Below are positions 1 to 7,438 of a stretch of DNA of 10,851 nt, one piece after another. Both the position numbers and the translations under genes were made by a program. This DNA comes from Opitutaceae bacterium UBA3033 (GTDB taxonomy: Bacteria > Verrucomicrobiota > Verrucomicrobiia > Opitutales > Opitutaceae), in assembly GCA_002367815.1 (NCBI GenBank), contig DFDG01000189.1, positions 1-10,851 on the forward strand. The letters are read 5' to 3'. Under the pieces are notes generated by a model that searched no databases, was not told where the DNA came from, and worked only from the letters and a program-made list of their open reading frames with translations. Position 1 is the first letter of the stretch. Each line of letters opens with the position of its first letter.

Positions 1-801
1 CTCTACATCCATGGTGCGCACGGTGCCCCGGAGATTCACGCGCTCCGGAATAACGTTAAAGGCTTCACTCTCTGTCCGGAATGAAGTGACCGAAACAACA
101 AGTGGTTTCATTGGGTCGGCGTTGCGTGACGCGATTGATTGGAGCGCGACGACAATCTGTGACGCGACCAAGGTTGTATCAATGGCTTCATTGGGCTTGG
201 CCGCGTGACCTCCCAAACCGACAACATCGATCTCGAATAAATCAGTGGCAGCGAAGAAAGCCCCGGAACGGATGGCGAACTGTCCCAATGGAAGCCCGGG
301 CCAGTTGTGCATGCCGTATACCTCCTGAATGCCAAATTCGTCCATCATGCCATCAGCACACATCTCCCGACCACCGCCGCCACCTTCTTCGGCCGGCTGA
401 AAAATCACCACGGCGGTGCCATCGAAGTTTCTGGTTTCACTTAAATATTTGGCGGCGCCGAGCAGCATGGAGGTGTGTCCATCGTGACCGCAGGCGTGCA
501 TTTTTCCGGCTTCATTTGATGCGTAGGGTAGACCGGTAGCCTCAGTCATCGGTAGCGCATCCATATCGGCTCTCAGACCGATCACCTTGTTACTGTCCGT
601 TTTTGTGCCTTTAATCACTCCCACTATACCGGTTCGGCCAATACCGGTCTTAATGATATCGCAGCCAAATTCGCGCAACTTTTCAGCGACAATTCCTGCC
701 GTGCGATGGGTTTCAAAAAGAATTTCGGGATGCTGGTGGAAGTCGCGTCTCCAAGTTGTGATTTCAGGTTGAAGTTCGGTCAGACGGGGCAGGACAGGCA
801 T
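1..801 (-). CDS. M20-family amidohydrolase/peptidase (partial, C-terminus off the left edge)
   Basis: My own translation of the minus strand from the ATG at 801 stays open for 267 codons to the window edge, so the end of the gene is missing. It is a metal-dependent amidohydrolase of the M20D type (hippurate hydrolase, N-acyl amino acid or N-acetyl-diaminopimelate deacylase group), which cleaves acyl-amide bonds, probably in the cytoplasm because no signal peptide is visible. Visible motifs are FHQHPE (21-26), RADMDALP (78-85), the metal site HACGHDGH (102-109, with C104 and H106 as expected ligands), PAEEGGGGG (136-144, with the catalytic and metal-binding glutamates), MHNWPG (164-169, ligand H165) and GGHAAKP (197-203) at the start of the lid domain. 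Full family members run to about 390 residues. There is no clear Shine-Dalgarno; the start was chosen by the usual N-terminal length. The exact substrate cannot be read from the sequence. Confidence 0.93.
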   Translation of the reverse strand, partial: MPVLPRLTELQPEITTWRRDFHQHPEILFETHRTAGIVAEKLREFGCDIIKTGIGRTGIVGVIKGTKTDSNKVIGLRADMDALPMTEATGLPYASNEAGKMHACGHDGHTSMLLGAAKYLSETRNFDGTAVVIFQPAEEGGGGGREMCADGMMDEFGIQEVYGMHNWPGLPLGQFAIRSGAFFAATDLFEIDVVGLGGHAAKPNEAIDTTLVASQIVVALQSIASRNADPMKPLVVSVTSFRTESEAFNVIPERVNLRGTVRTMDVE

Positions 802-879
802 CGTTAAAGTATGCTACGAAATATCTGCGAGGGAAGCGTCAAAAAGTAGAAATGAATTAATCTGTTTAGGGCTGAGCCA

Positions 880-1782
880 TTACCGGTTTCGCCGACCCGG
901 TGGCCCCATGCGTTGGGCGAAACTGGCATCCGGGGTGCCGCGAAAGTAGCGCGGGATGAAGGGGAAATCCTCCGTGAGCACATAGTAGTAGGTGCCTTCG
1001 GGAAACTCCGGCGTCACGCCGGTGCGGCCACTGCACTCATCGAGATCGCCGCTGCCGGCAATGAATTCGAAGTCCTCTTCAAATATGCCGTCATACGTGC
1101 CCCCCGGTTGATTATTGGCCGTCGGGCGTTGACCGGATTTGAGCCGATAACTGGTTTCCAATTTCACAACTTCGCTCCGATTATTGGTGGCATTCTGGTA
1201 ACCGCACTGAGCATAAATGGGGAAACCGTCTGCCGCCCATCCGACCAAAGTCATCTGCTCCCGACCAGCTGAGAGCTCATTCAATAATGCGACAGGGATA
1301 CCATGATAATGATAGGCCCCATTGGGTTGCACGTGGGCGTTGTTGGTATCGAGGCCAAGGGAAAATGCACTGCCATTCGCGTCGTAGTGCCAAGCCGAAT
1401 TAGTATCATTGTGCCAGTATTCCGCGGTGCCGGGATCAAGCAGCACACCATTCACGCAGATGCCGAATGGTTGCCGGACCAGCTTGGTCGGCACAGAGTT
1501 GACCGTTGGGTTTGCCGGAATAGTGAAATGATAATCCTGGGCCCGAATGCCATTGGGATTATCACTATGGGGAAATTTGCCGGTCAAATGATCGGGCACC
1601 CCGTTGGCAATGATGATTCTGCGGTTACCCTCGATGGTGATTTCTACTTCACCTTTTGCCACCGGGGCTTGGGTAGAAGGCACCGGGCTGACTTCGATGG
1701 CTTGGGTCGCATTGTGATTGGGATGAGCACTCAATGTGCTAACGCAAAACAGGGCAAAACCCAGACGGTGATATTCAAACAT
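880..1782 (-). CDS. Secreted YHYH-domain protein
   Basis: A 300-residue protein with a short N-terminal hydrophobic stretch (about residues 7-19, after R6) and a likely signal-peptidase site after LSA at 17-19, so it is probably exported. The body matches the YHYH domain family: residues 105-115 carry a PFGICVNGVLL segment, followed by WHYD (131-134), the name-giving GAYHYHG (155-161) and GWAADGFPIYA (181-191), and the tail has a GTYYYVLTEDFPFIPRYF-like segment (263-280). The many His, Asp and Tyr residues suggest a metal site, but the family has no firmly established reaction that I know of. It is the second of three genes in a row, 29 bp downstream of the GNAT gene and 78 bp upstream of the amidohydrolase. 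Family assignment is firm; function is open. Confidence 0.9.
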   Translation of the reverse strand: MFEYHRLGFALFCVSTLSAHPNHNATQAIEVSPVPSTQAPVAKGEVEITIEGNRRIIIANGVPDHLTGKFPHSDNPNGIRAQDYHFTIPANPTVNSVPTKLVRQPFGICVNGVLLDPGTAEYWHNDTNSAWHYDANGSAFSLGLDTNNAHVQPNGAYHYHGIPVALLNELSAGREQMTLVGWAADGFPIYAQCGYQNATNNRSEVVKLETSYRLKSGQRPTANNQPGGTYDGIFEEDFEFIAGSGDLDECSGRTGVTPEFPEGTYYYVLTEDFPFIPRYFRGTPDASFAQRMGPPGRRNR

Positions 1783-1811
1783 GACTACGAGACGCCGCGA
1801 GGAACGATGAG

Positions 1812-2282
1812 TTACGTCCGCGGGGAAGAAAGGGATTTCTCATAGCACTGGCTGACGGGGTCATTGCTGTAAGGCGGGAAGGGAGATATTCGGTAAAATC
1901 CCTCGCTCTCATACAATTTGATCGCGGCGGTTTGTTGCATGCCGGTTTCGAGTCGCACTAAGTTTATCCCATTTTCCAAGGCGAATTTCTCCAGATGATT
2001 GATCAACAGTTTGCCTAACCCGGATCCGCGAAACTGAGGTCGTAAATACATGCGCTTGAGCTCGCCAAATTCCTTGCCAACGAACCTTATCCCACCGCAA
2101 CCGGCGGGCGTCCCATCGACCCGGAGCACAAAGAAAGGGATGTTCTCGGCGAGCAGTTTTTGGGCACTATAACCATGCTGACTTTTGATCGGATAGATGG
2201 CACTTAAATGAGTCTGCAATTCGTCTATTAACTGTGTGGCATCAGGAGTGTCTGGCCGCTCTGCGGTGATAATAACGAGCAT
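1812..2282 (-). CDS. GNAT-family N-acetyltransferase
   Basis: A 156-residue protein with a single GNAT fold. The acetyl-CoA pyrophosphate loop (motif A) is RPQFRGSGLGKLL at 81-93, matching the R/Q-x-x-G-x-G/A signature, preceded by the ELKRMYL strand (74-80). The C-terminal half has LYESEGFYRI (123-132), the usual 'Y-x-x-x-G-F' of motif B. It should transfer an acetyl group from acetyl-CoA to a primary amine of a small molecule or peptide; the acceptor cannot be deduced. It lies 40 bp downstream of the duplicated helicase tail and 29 bp upstream of the YHYH gene, so co-transcription with the latter is plausible. The start ATG at 2282 has no strong ribosome-binding site. Confidence 0.88.
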   Translation of the reverse strand: MLVIITAERPDTPDATQLIDELQTHLSAIYPIKSQHGYSAQKLLAENIPFFVLRVDGTPAGCGGIRFVGKEFGELKRMYLRPQFRGSGLGKLLINHLEKFALENGINLVRLETGMQQTAAIKLYESEGFYRISPFPPYSNDPVSQCYEKSLSSPRT

Positions 2283-2322
2283 GAATCTTAAATGTCCGAT
2301 TCAGATTTATTGCTAAATTCAC

Positions 2323-2406
2323 TCACCACCCGAAGCTGCGCTTGATGCGCAGGGGGTCGTAGAGGTCTCCGGGGATTTCTAATAGAAAGCGGCTGGGTTG
2401 AAGGAG
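2323..2406 (-). pseudogene. Detached duplicate of the helicase 3' end
   Basis: Read on the minus strand, this fragment encodes LLQPSRFLLEIPGDLYDPLR followed by IKRSFGW and a TGA stop. It is the same as the C-terminus of the helicase at 3152-5158 except for one Leu/Met change. There is no helicase sequence upstream of it: the small gene at 2423-2569 follows after a 16-bp gap. The 3' 55 bases are identical to the helicase copy, whereas the stretch 2380-2406 differs mostly at silent positions (for example Arg, Phe, Pro and Ser codons), so the fragment kept coding-style divergence. It is a remnant, not a gene. Confidence 0.85.
2325..2379. repeat. 55-bp direct repeat, copy 1 (helicase 3' end)
   Basis: These 55 bases are identical to 3154-3208 and lie in the same orientation. 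The two copies are 829 bp apart (start to start). The repeat starts at the last base of the stop codon and covers the final 18 codons of the helicase. Together the copies bound the kinase/small-protein module. Confidence 0.93.
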
Positions 2407-2422
2407 CCGCCATTGCCGTCGA

Positions 2423-2569
2423 CTAAGGCGTTTCGGCCACGATCTTTCCGTTGCGCATAACATAGAGTTTAGTACCGGCACTGCGGGCGCGTGTTGCGGC
2501 CGACTTGGCGGCACGACGCATGGCTGTGTTGATTGACTTGGTGCGAGTGTCTAGGGCTGGCTTTTTCAT
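2423..2569 (-). CDS. Small basic protein coupled to the zeta-like kinase (putative antitoxin or partner)
   Basis: The ATG at 2569 overlaps the kinase stop as ATGA, which implies translational coupling. The product is 48 residues. An upstream in-frame start at 2665 would lie wholly inside the kinase gene and is less likely. The N-terminal two thirds (about residues 5-32) is Ala/Arg/Lys-rich and probably helical, with MRRAAKSAATRARSAG at about 17-32. The end (about 33-48) is KLYVMRNGKIVAETP-like and looks like a beta hairpin. I do not recognise a named family. Tiny basic genes immediately downstream of zeta-like kinases make an antitoxin or chaperone role reasonable, but this is inferred from position alone; the classical epsilon antitoxin lies upstream of zeta and is acidic-helical, so this would be a different arrangement. 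Confidence 0.65.
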   Translation of the reverse strand: MKKPALDTRTKSINTAMRRAAKSAATRARSAGTKLYVMRNGKIVAETP

Positions 2570-3093
2570 GGATGCTTTTTCAACAGAATTGGTGGGCGTA
2601 GATTGGCGTCGTAGAGCCACCAAGAGTGGCAGAGCGGACCATACACGGTTTCGAAATTTCGCCAACTCCGAATAAATCGTCGTCGGACATCTGCAGCTGG
2701 CACATTGTGTCCGCCTTCCTTGACTCGTGATGCGATCCGCTTAAGCGCGATTTCGGGCGAAGCCAATTGAAGATAGACGATTTCAATCCGGTAGCCCTTT
2801 ACTTTCCAACGGGTGATTCGCTCGACATAAGCCCGGCCACTGAGTGTGCTTTCGAAGGCGAAATCGACGCCCGATCCCGCTAAACGATCAAGTTCAGTAA
2901 GGAATATTCGACCGGCATTTATGTTGGCCATTGAAGGTCTGAGTGGTGAAAGGCCTGCTGCGATTAGGTCGGCATTCACGAAATGCATTATGCCTCCCTC
3001 CCGAGGTAAAAATTCCTGTGCAAATGTCGTCTTACCCGCACCGTTTGGTCCGGCGATGATCATGCAAACAGGGTTTGTCACTGACGTAGACAT
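2566..3093 (-). CDS. Zeta-toxin-like P-loop kinase (AAA-type ATPase annotation)
   Basis: A 175-residue protein starting at the ATG at 3093; an open frame extends to 3243 but crosses into the helicase gene. The Walker A motif GPNGAGKT is at 15-22, followed by VNADLIAAGLSP (39-50, with the Asp expected to activate the acceptor hydroxyl in zeta toxins), FESTLSGR (80-87) and a lid with RVKEGGHNVP (123-132) and DVRRRFIRSWRNF (135-147). These fit the zeta toxin / polynucleotide-kinase-like group, whose best-known members phosphorylate UDP-N-acetylglucosamine and poison cell-wall synthesis. Whether this one is toxic is unknown, and its C-terminus is short. It sits 58 bp downstream of the helicase stop and overlaps the 48-residue gene by 4 bp. 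No Shine-Dalgarno is evident. The pair is bounded by duplicated helicase tails, which marks it as a late arrival. Confidence 0.85.
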   Translation of the reverse strand: MSTSVTNPVCMIIAGPNGAGKTTFAQEFLPREGGIMHFVNADLIAAGLSPLRPSMANINAGRIFLTELDRLAGSGVDFAFESTLSGRAYVERITRWKVKGYRIEIVYLQLASPEIALKRIASRVKEGGHNVPAADVRRRFIRSWRNFETVYGPLCHSWWLYDANLRPPILLKKHP

Positions 3094-3151
3094 AGGGATG
3101 CGATTTACGAAACGTTGTCGTTGATCTAACGTAAAGCAATGCCTACCAGAT

Positions 3152-5158
3152 TTACCACCCGAAGCTGCGCTTGATGCGCAGGGGGTCGTAGAGGTCTCCG
3201 GGGATTTCCATGAGGAAACGACTCGGTTGCAAAAGCATACCACCGGGTCCGGCCCGAGTCGCTACCTTGGGGTAACAGAGATAGAGTTCGTTGCGCGCAC
3301 GAGTGACGGCCACGTAGAACAGGCGCCGTTCCTCTTCGACATCACCGGCTTCAAGCGAGCGACGGCCGGGAAATTGCCCGTCGGCCAGCCCAACCACAAA
3401 CACGATGTCGAATTCGAGTCCTTTGGCCTGATGCACCGTGGTGAGTTTGATGGCCTCGGCGTTGGGATCGACCTGACGGTCACTGGTTTCACCATTTAGC
3501 AGCACGATCTGTGCAAGTAGGTCCTGCATCTCTTCAAAGCGGCCGGCGAAACCAATCATAGCCTTCAATTCATCAAGTCGCTCAACGTAGTCGGCATAGG
3601 CACCTTTCAGGTAGTCGCCATACCAGCCGTCAATCGCCGTCTCCATCACGGCGGCAGGGGTGCCTGTTTGCATGACCTCGGCGACTTGACGCAAGGAGAC
3701 ACAAAAGTTCTCCCAGTCGTCACGCGCATCCTTGGCGACTTTGCTTTTCACATCGTCGGTGGAGAGCGCATCGAGAAAGTTTTTCTGCATCATGCGGCCG
3801 TGATCGAGCGCGGCGGCGTGGATTTTCTGCGCGCCCTTTTCCCCGACCTTCGGTAATAACACTGCGATGCGTTGCCAAGCCTGAGTGTCGGAAGGGTTGT
3901 AAACAAAACGCACGAGGGCGACGAGGTCGCGAATGTGTTGGCGTTCGAAGAATTTCACGCCGCTCGTGATCTGGTAGGGGATGCCGGCTCTGGACAGCGC
4001 CAGTTGCACTTCAAGGGCAAGAAAATGCGAACGATAGAGGATGGCGATTTCGTTGGCCGACACGCCTTCATCTTCCGTCAATGCGCGGATACGTTTGAGC
4101 AAAAATTCCGCCTGTTCACGCTCATCCATGGTTTGCACGACGTAGGGCTTGTTGGCATGGCCGCGGGCGGCGCGAAGTTCCTTTTCGAAATGGCGACCCA
4201 CGGGTTGAGCCAGCAGCACCGCGTTGGCGAGCTCGAGAATCTCTGGCGTTGACCGGTAGTTGGTCTCGATACGGTGAATGACCGTGCCCGGATGCCGGTG
4301 CTGAAAGGTCATGATATTTTCAAAATCCGCGCCTCGCCACGAATAGATGCACTGGGCGTCGTCACCCACGGCCATCACGCGATGATGTGGCGCGAGCTTG
4401 TCCACGATTTGTGCCTGCAGCGTGTTGGTGTCTTGATATTCGTCGACCAGCACGTGACGGAAACGTTGGCCAAAATAAGCGGCTACTTCCGGCGCCTCGG
4501 TGAGCAGTTTCAGCCAAAGCTCCAGCAGGTCATCATAATCCACGACATTTTGTTCCTGCTTACGTTTGGCGTAGTTGTCAGCAAATGCTTGGAAGCGATG
4601 TTTGATGTCTTCGTATTGCGGGAAGTTCTCCGTGACGGTGACGTTGATGTTGAGTTGGGTGTTGCGCGCGAGGGAGAGCACATTGAACAACGGCCCGGGG
4701 CGAGGGTGGGTCTTGTCTTTGAAAAAAGTTTTATCCACAGATTCGACGGTTTGTTTCAGCAATGATTCGGATTCGTCGGCATCGAGGATGGTGAAGTTGC
4801 GCGTGAGTTTGATCGCTTCCCCGTAGATACGCAGAGCGCGATGGCCGAGAGAATGAAACGTGCCACCCCAGAAACGCTGCGGCTCGATGCCCGTGAGATC
4901 CTGCACCCGATGGAGCATTTCTTTCGAGGCTTTGTTGGTAAAGGTGAGTAAGAGGATTTCACTCGGTTTCACGCCTTGCGAAAGCAGATAGGCCACCCGG
5001 TAAGTGAGGGTGCGGGTTTTGCCGGAACCGGCTCCGGCCAGCACGAGCAAAGGCCCGGGCTCGGCGGTCACCGCGTTGAATTGTTCCTCGTTCAGGAGCG
5101 CACGGAAATCAATCGGCGGTATTAGGCTGGAGTGCGGTTGATTGAGTTCGAAATCCAT
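3152..5158 (-). CDS. UvrD/PcrA-type ATP-dependent DNA helicase (SF1A)
   Basis: A 668-residue 3'-5' helicase that unwinds DNA with ATP in repair or replication-fork processing. Motifs in order (numbered from the ATG at 5158): the NEEQFNAV Q-motif (about 24-31), Walker A AGAGSGKT (41-48), LTFTNKAS (71-78), GTFHSLGHR (99-107), Walker B DEYQDTN (239-245), GDDAQCIYSWRGA (265-277), NYRS (300-303), VHQAKGLEFD (575-584) and LFYVAVTRAR (613-622). It is somewhat shorter than PcrA/UvrD (about 720) and ends soon after the last motif with GDLYDPLRIKRSFGW, lacking the long C-terminal tail that carries the Tudor-like fold in PcrA. A TTG at 5167 is possible, but the ATG three codons later is preferred. The last 55 bases recur at 2325-2379. 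UvrD, PcrA and Rep cannot be separated with certainty. Confidence 0.95.
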   Translation of the reverse strand: MDFELNQPHSSLIPPIDFRALLNEEQFNAVTAEPGPLLVLAGAGSGKTRTLTYRVAYLLSQGVKPSEILLLTFTNKASKEMLHRVQDLTGIEPQRFWGGTFHSLGHRALRIYGEAIKLTRNFTILDADESESLLKQTVESVDKTFFKDKTHPRPGPLFNVLSLARNTQLNINVTVTENFPQYEDIKHRFQAFADNYAKRKQEQNVVDYDDLLELWLKLLTEAPEVAAYFGQRFRHVLVDEYQDTNTLQAQIVDKLAPHHRVMAVGDDAQCIYSWRGADFENIMTFQHRHPGTVIHRIETNYRSTPEILELANAVLLAQPVGRHFEKELRAARGHANKPYVVQTMDEREQAEFLLKRIRALTEDEGVSANEIAILYRSHFLALEVQLALSRAGIPYQITSGVKFFERQHIRDLVALVRFVYNPSDTQAWQRIAVLLPKVGEKGAQKIHAAALDHGRMMQKNFLDALSTDDVKSKVAKDARDDWENFCVSLRQVAEVMQTGTPAAVMETAIDGWYGDYLKGAYADYVERLDELKAMIGFAGRFEEMQDLLAQIVLLNGETSDRQVDPNAEAIKLTTVHQAKGLEFDIVFVVGLADGQFPGRRSLEAGDVEEERRLFYVAVTRARNELYLCYPKVATRAGPGGMLLQPSRFLMEIPGDLYDPLRIKRSFGW
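3154..3208. repeat. 55-bp direct repeat, copy 2 (intact helicase 3' end)
   Basis: Identical to 2325-2379 over 55 bases. This copy is the true end of the helicase coding sequence; its stop is TAA, whereas the detached copy has TGA, so the base just outside the identical block already differs. Confidence 0.93.
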
Positions 5159-5220
5159 GAACAGCAAAGAAACTCATGCAAAGCAGCGCGGAGGCAAAGC
5201 GGAAATGCAATTTCTCCAAT

Positions 5221-5661
5221 TCAGGGCGACCACCGCATCTGATAATGGGTTTCGGTTTCGCCGATTACGGCAAAGCCAAGCCTTTCATAGAGGCTCCGGG
5301 CTGGATTCACTTTCATCACCTGCAACCGGAATGGAACCTGCCTTTGCTTGGCCTCGGTGAGCAATACATCCATGACGGCAGTGCCCAGTCGCTTGTTTTG
5401 ATGATCCGGGAGAATCATAATATTGAAGAGCTGGATTTCGTGCTCTCCATGATCCACGGCGACATAACCGACATCCTCACCGGCCAGGCTGATGATCTGA
5501 ATCTCATTCGCATCGAACGATACATGAAAGCGGGCGATTTGGGTCTCATCATCCCACTCGCCAAATGTCTGTTGAACGTATCGGCCAAGGCAGGTCTTTT
5601 TGGTCGTCCACACCCACTCGCGATCACTGTCTTGGGCGGGCCGAAAAGAATGATTGCTCAC
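5221..5661 (-). CDS. GNAT-family N-acetyltransferase
   Basis: A 146-residue protein starting with GTG at 5661 that overlaps the proB stop as GTGA, so translation is probably coupled to proB. The sequence has a GNAT layout: an N-terminal strand-helix (MSNHSFRPAQDSD), a core strand with LAGEDVGYVAVD (about 59-70), motif A region IMILPDHQNKRLGTAVMDVL (about 80-99, with N-K-R-L-G-T in place of the usual R-G-x-G-x-G/A) and the C-terminal LYERLGFAVIGETETHYQM segment ending in a family-typical 'YQMRW'. Acetyl-CoA-dependent acetylation of a small amine is expected; the substrate is unknown and no link to proline synthesis is implied beyond the operon position. It is separated from the downstream helicase by 62 bp. 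Confidence 0.87.
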   Translation of the reverse strand: MSNHSFRPAQDSDREWVWTTKKTCLGRYVQQTFGEWDDETQIARFHVSFDANEIQIISLAGEDVGYVAVDHGEHEIQLFNIMILPDHQNKRLGTAVMDVLLTEAKQRQVPFRLQVMKVNPARSLYERLGFAVIGETETHYQMRWSP

Positions 5662-6794
5662 AGCAGGGCGAGATCGTTGCGGTGGATGATTTCGTGGCGC
5701 TTCCGTTGGGGAAAAAGTGTGGCCATAGCTTCACCTTTTTTGCCCGAAATTTCCGGGATCTGTAGATGGGTATAGGTGGTCTTTCCTCGTGCGATCACGG
5801 TGCCGTCCGGTCCGGCAACGTTGACGATATCGCCCGCGGCGAATTCACCGGTGGCGTGGGTTACGCCAACGGCCAGTAAGCTGCGGCCTTTTTCCTGCAA
5901 CACCGGCACGGCGCATGCATTGACGAATAGGGTGCCGCTGGGGCGTTGAAAATAGGCGAGCCAGCGTTTCTTCGCTTCCATCGGCAGTCCGCTCGGCGCG
6001 AAAAACGTGCCGGGACCTTGGCCGCTGAGCAGACGGGCAATTACATCGGGTTCTGCCCCACTGGCAATGAACACGCCGCATCCCGCGCGGCCAGCAAGTT
6101 TGGCCGCTGCGATTTTGGACACCATGCCGCCGACGGCCGTTTCACTCTTGGTGCCACCGGCGAGGGCCTCGATCTCCCGGGTGATTTTTTCCACGACGGG
6201 CACAATCTGGCCGCCACTTTTATAGTCGATGAGACCGGGTGCCGTGGAAAGAATGATGAGGTATTCCGCGTGCACGAGACTCGCGACCAAGGCGGATAAC
6301 GTGTCGTTGTCGCCGAAGTTAAGCATGGCTTGGATTTCGGTCGCGCTCACGGTGTCGTTCTCGTTGATGACGGGAATGGTGTCGTAACCCAAAAGGGCCT
6401 CCAACGTGGCTTTGACGCCGAGGTGGCGTTCACGATTGCGCAAGTCATCATGCGTCAGCAGCACTTGAGCGACGTTGAGATTGTGGGGTGTGAATCCTTC
6501 CTGCCACGTTTGCATGAGCAAACTTTGACCCACCGCCGCGCACGCTTGTTTCTTGGTGACAGTGGTGGGACGGCGCTTGAGGCCGAGGCGCCCCATGCCC
6601 AGACCGACGGCGCCGGATGAGACAATCAGGACCTCGGTGCCCAACTTGCGCAATGTGGCGATTTGCGCACAAACGGCCTTGATGCGTTGCGTGTCGAGTT
6701 TCCCGATACCCGTGGTCAGCACGCCGGTGCCGAGTTTTACCACAATGCGGCGCGGACGCAGATTGCGAGAGGTTTGAATCGAAGACGAATTCAT
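5658..6794 (-). CDS. proB: Glutamate 5-kinase
   Basis: Phosphorylates L-glutamate with ATP to gamma-glutamyl phosphate, the first step of proline synthesis, in the cytoplasm. The 378-residue length is close to the two-domain form (E. coli 367). The amino acid kinase domain shows VVKLGTGVL (18-26), VSSGAVGLG (58-66), VINENDTVS (142-150), NFGDNDTLSALVA (159-171) and GGMVSKIAAA (222-231, with the ATP-site Lys227). A C-terminal PUA domain follows, from about residue 285 (SGTLFVN) to 365, with GRSLLAVGV and FAAGDIVNV. The ATG at 6794 has an AAAGG element a few bases upstream, one of the better ribosome-binding sites here. It lies 52 bp downstream of frr and overlaps the GNAT gene by 4 bp. proA is not in the window. 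ProB is usually feedback-inhibited by proline. Confidence 0.97.
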   Translation of the reverse strand: MNSSSIQTSRNLRPRRIVVKLGTGVLTTGIGKLDTQRIKAVCAQIATLRKLGTEVLIVSSGAVGLGMGRLGLKRRPTTVTKKQACAAVGQSLLMQTWQEGFTPHNLNVAQVLLTHDDLRNRERHLGVKATLEALLGYDTIPVINENDTVSATEIQAMLNFGDNDTLSALVASLVHAEYLIILSTAPGLIDYKSGGQIVPVVEKITREIEALAGGTKSETAVGGMVSKIAAAKLAGRAGCGVFIASGAEPDVIARLLSGQGPGTFFAPSGLPMEAKKRWLAYFQRPSGTLFVNACAVPVLQEKGRSLLAVGVTHATGEFAAGDIVNVAGPDGTVIARGKTTYTHLQIPEISGKKGEAMATLFPQRKRHEIIHRNDLALL

Positions 6795-6846
6795 GGCAGC
6801 CTTTCAGGGCAGATTTTATGCAACCATGAAAGAGGGTGGGCGACCC

Positions 6847-7395
6847 TTACACGGCCAGCAATTCCTGCTCTTTATGTGCGAGGTGTTGGTTGATATCCTT
6901 GATGGCGTCATCCGTCATGCTCTGTACTACCTTCTCGTGGCGTTTGCACTCATCTTCCGAAAGCGCGTCGGCTTTTTTCAATGAGTCCATCGCATCGCGG
7001 CGAACATTGCGCACGTGCACTCGGCCTTCCTCGGCGAGCTTGTGGGCGACTTTGACGAATTCCTGACGGCGCTCACGGCTCATGTCAGGTAGCGGAATGC
7101 GGATCAGTTTCCCGTCCACGATCGGGTTGAAGCCAAGGTTCGCCATTTGAATGCCTTTTTCGATGGCTTTGGCCAAACTGACATCCCATGGCTGGATTTG
7201 AATCATGCGAGCATCTGGCGTACTGATGGCGGCGCATTCTTTGAGTCGCATCGTGGACCCGTAGGCCTCGACCATCACGGATTCAACCATGGAGGGGGTG
7301 GCTTTGCCGGTATGGATGCTGCTGAATTCGTGCAGGGTATGATCAACGGTCTTCTTAATCTTGGACTGCATTTCAGTGAGAATGGGATGGCTCAT
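6847..7395 (-). CDS. frr: Ribosome recycling factor
   Basis: RRF splits post-termination ribosomes together with EF-G so they can start again. The product is 182 residues from the ATG at 7395 (family about 185); the open frame reaching 7512 overlaps pyrH and is not used. The helical domain and hinge are recognisable: an N-terminal MQSKIKKTVDH helix, IHTGKATPSMVESV (27-40), IQPWD (66-70), the small beta domain around NLGFNPIVDGKLIRIPLPDMSRERR (86-110), and RNVRRDAMDSLKK (about 128-140), which carries the family's essential arginines. The family motif usually written RTGRA is here HTGKA. It lies 43 bp downstream of pyrH, the common pyrH-frr order. Confidence 0.97.
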   Translation of the reverse strand: MSHPILTEMQSKIKKTVDHTLHEFSSIHTGKATPSMVESVMVEAYGSTMRLKECAAISTPDARMIQIQPWDVSLAKAIEKGIQMANLGFNPIVDGKLIRIPLPDMSRERRQEFVKVAHKLAEEGRVHVRNVRRDAMDSLKKADALSEDECKRHEKVVQSMTDDAIKDINQHLAHKEQELLAV

Positions 7396-7438
7396 AATAT
7401 TCAGATGGGGGTTTTTGAAATAGAGTAGGTTGCGGGTA

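Noticed and set aside
1303..1845. 180-codon plus-strand ORF
   Set aside because: It is antisense to the YHYH gene, whose product has clear family motifs and a signal peptide; the plus-strand product matches nothing I know.
2323..2514. 63-codon minus-strand ORF ending in the helicase-like tail
   Set aside because: Its first half lies over the 48-residue gene in another frame and has no helicase likeness; only the last 28 codons derive from the helicase, so it is scored as a remnant.
2301..3153. cagattta next to both helicase tails, as if the duplication reached past the stop codon
   Set aside because: Only 8 bases and at different distances from the stop, so chance cannot be excluded.
4274..4765. 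163-codon plus-strand ORF
   Set aside because: Antisense to the helicase motif region; it mirrors conserved helicase codons and is not protein-like.
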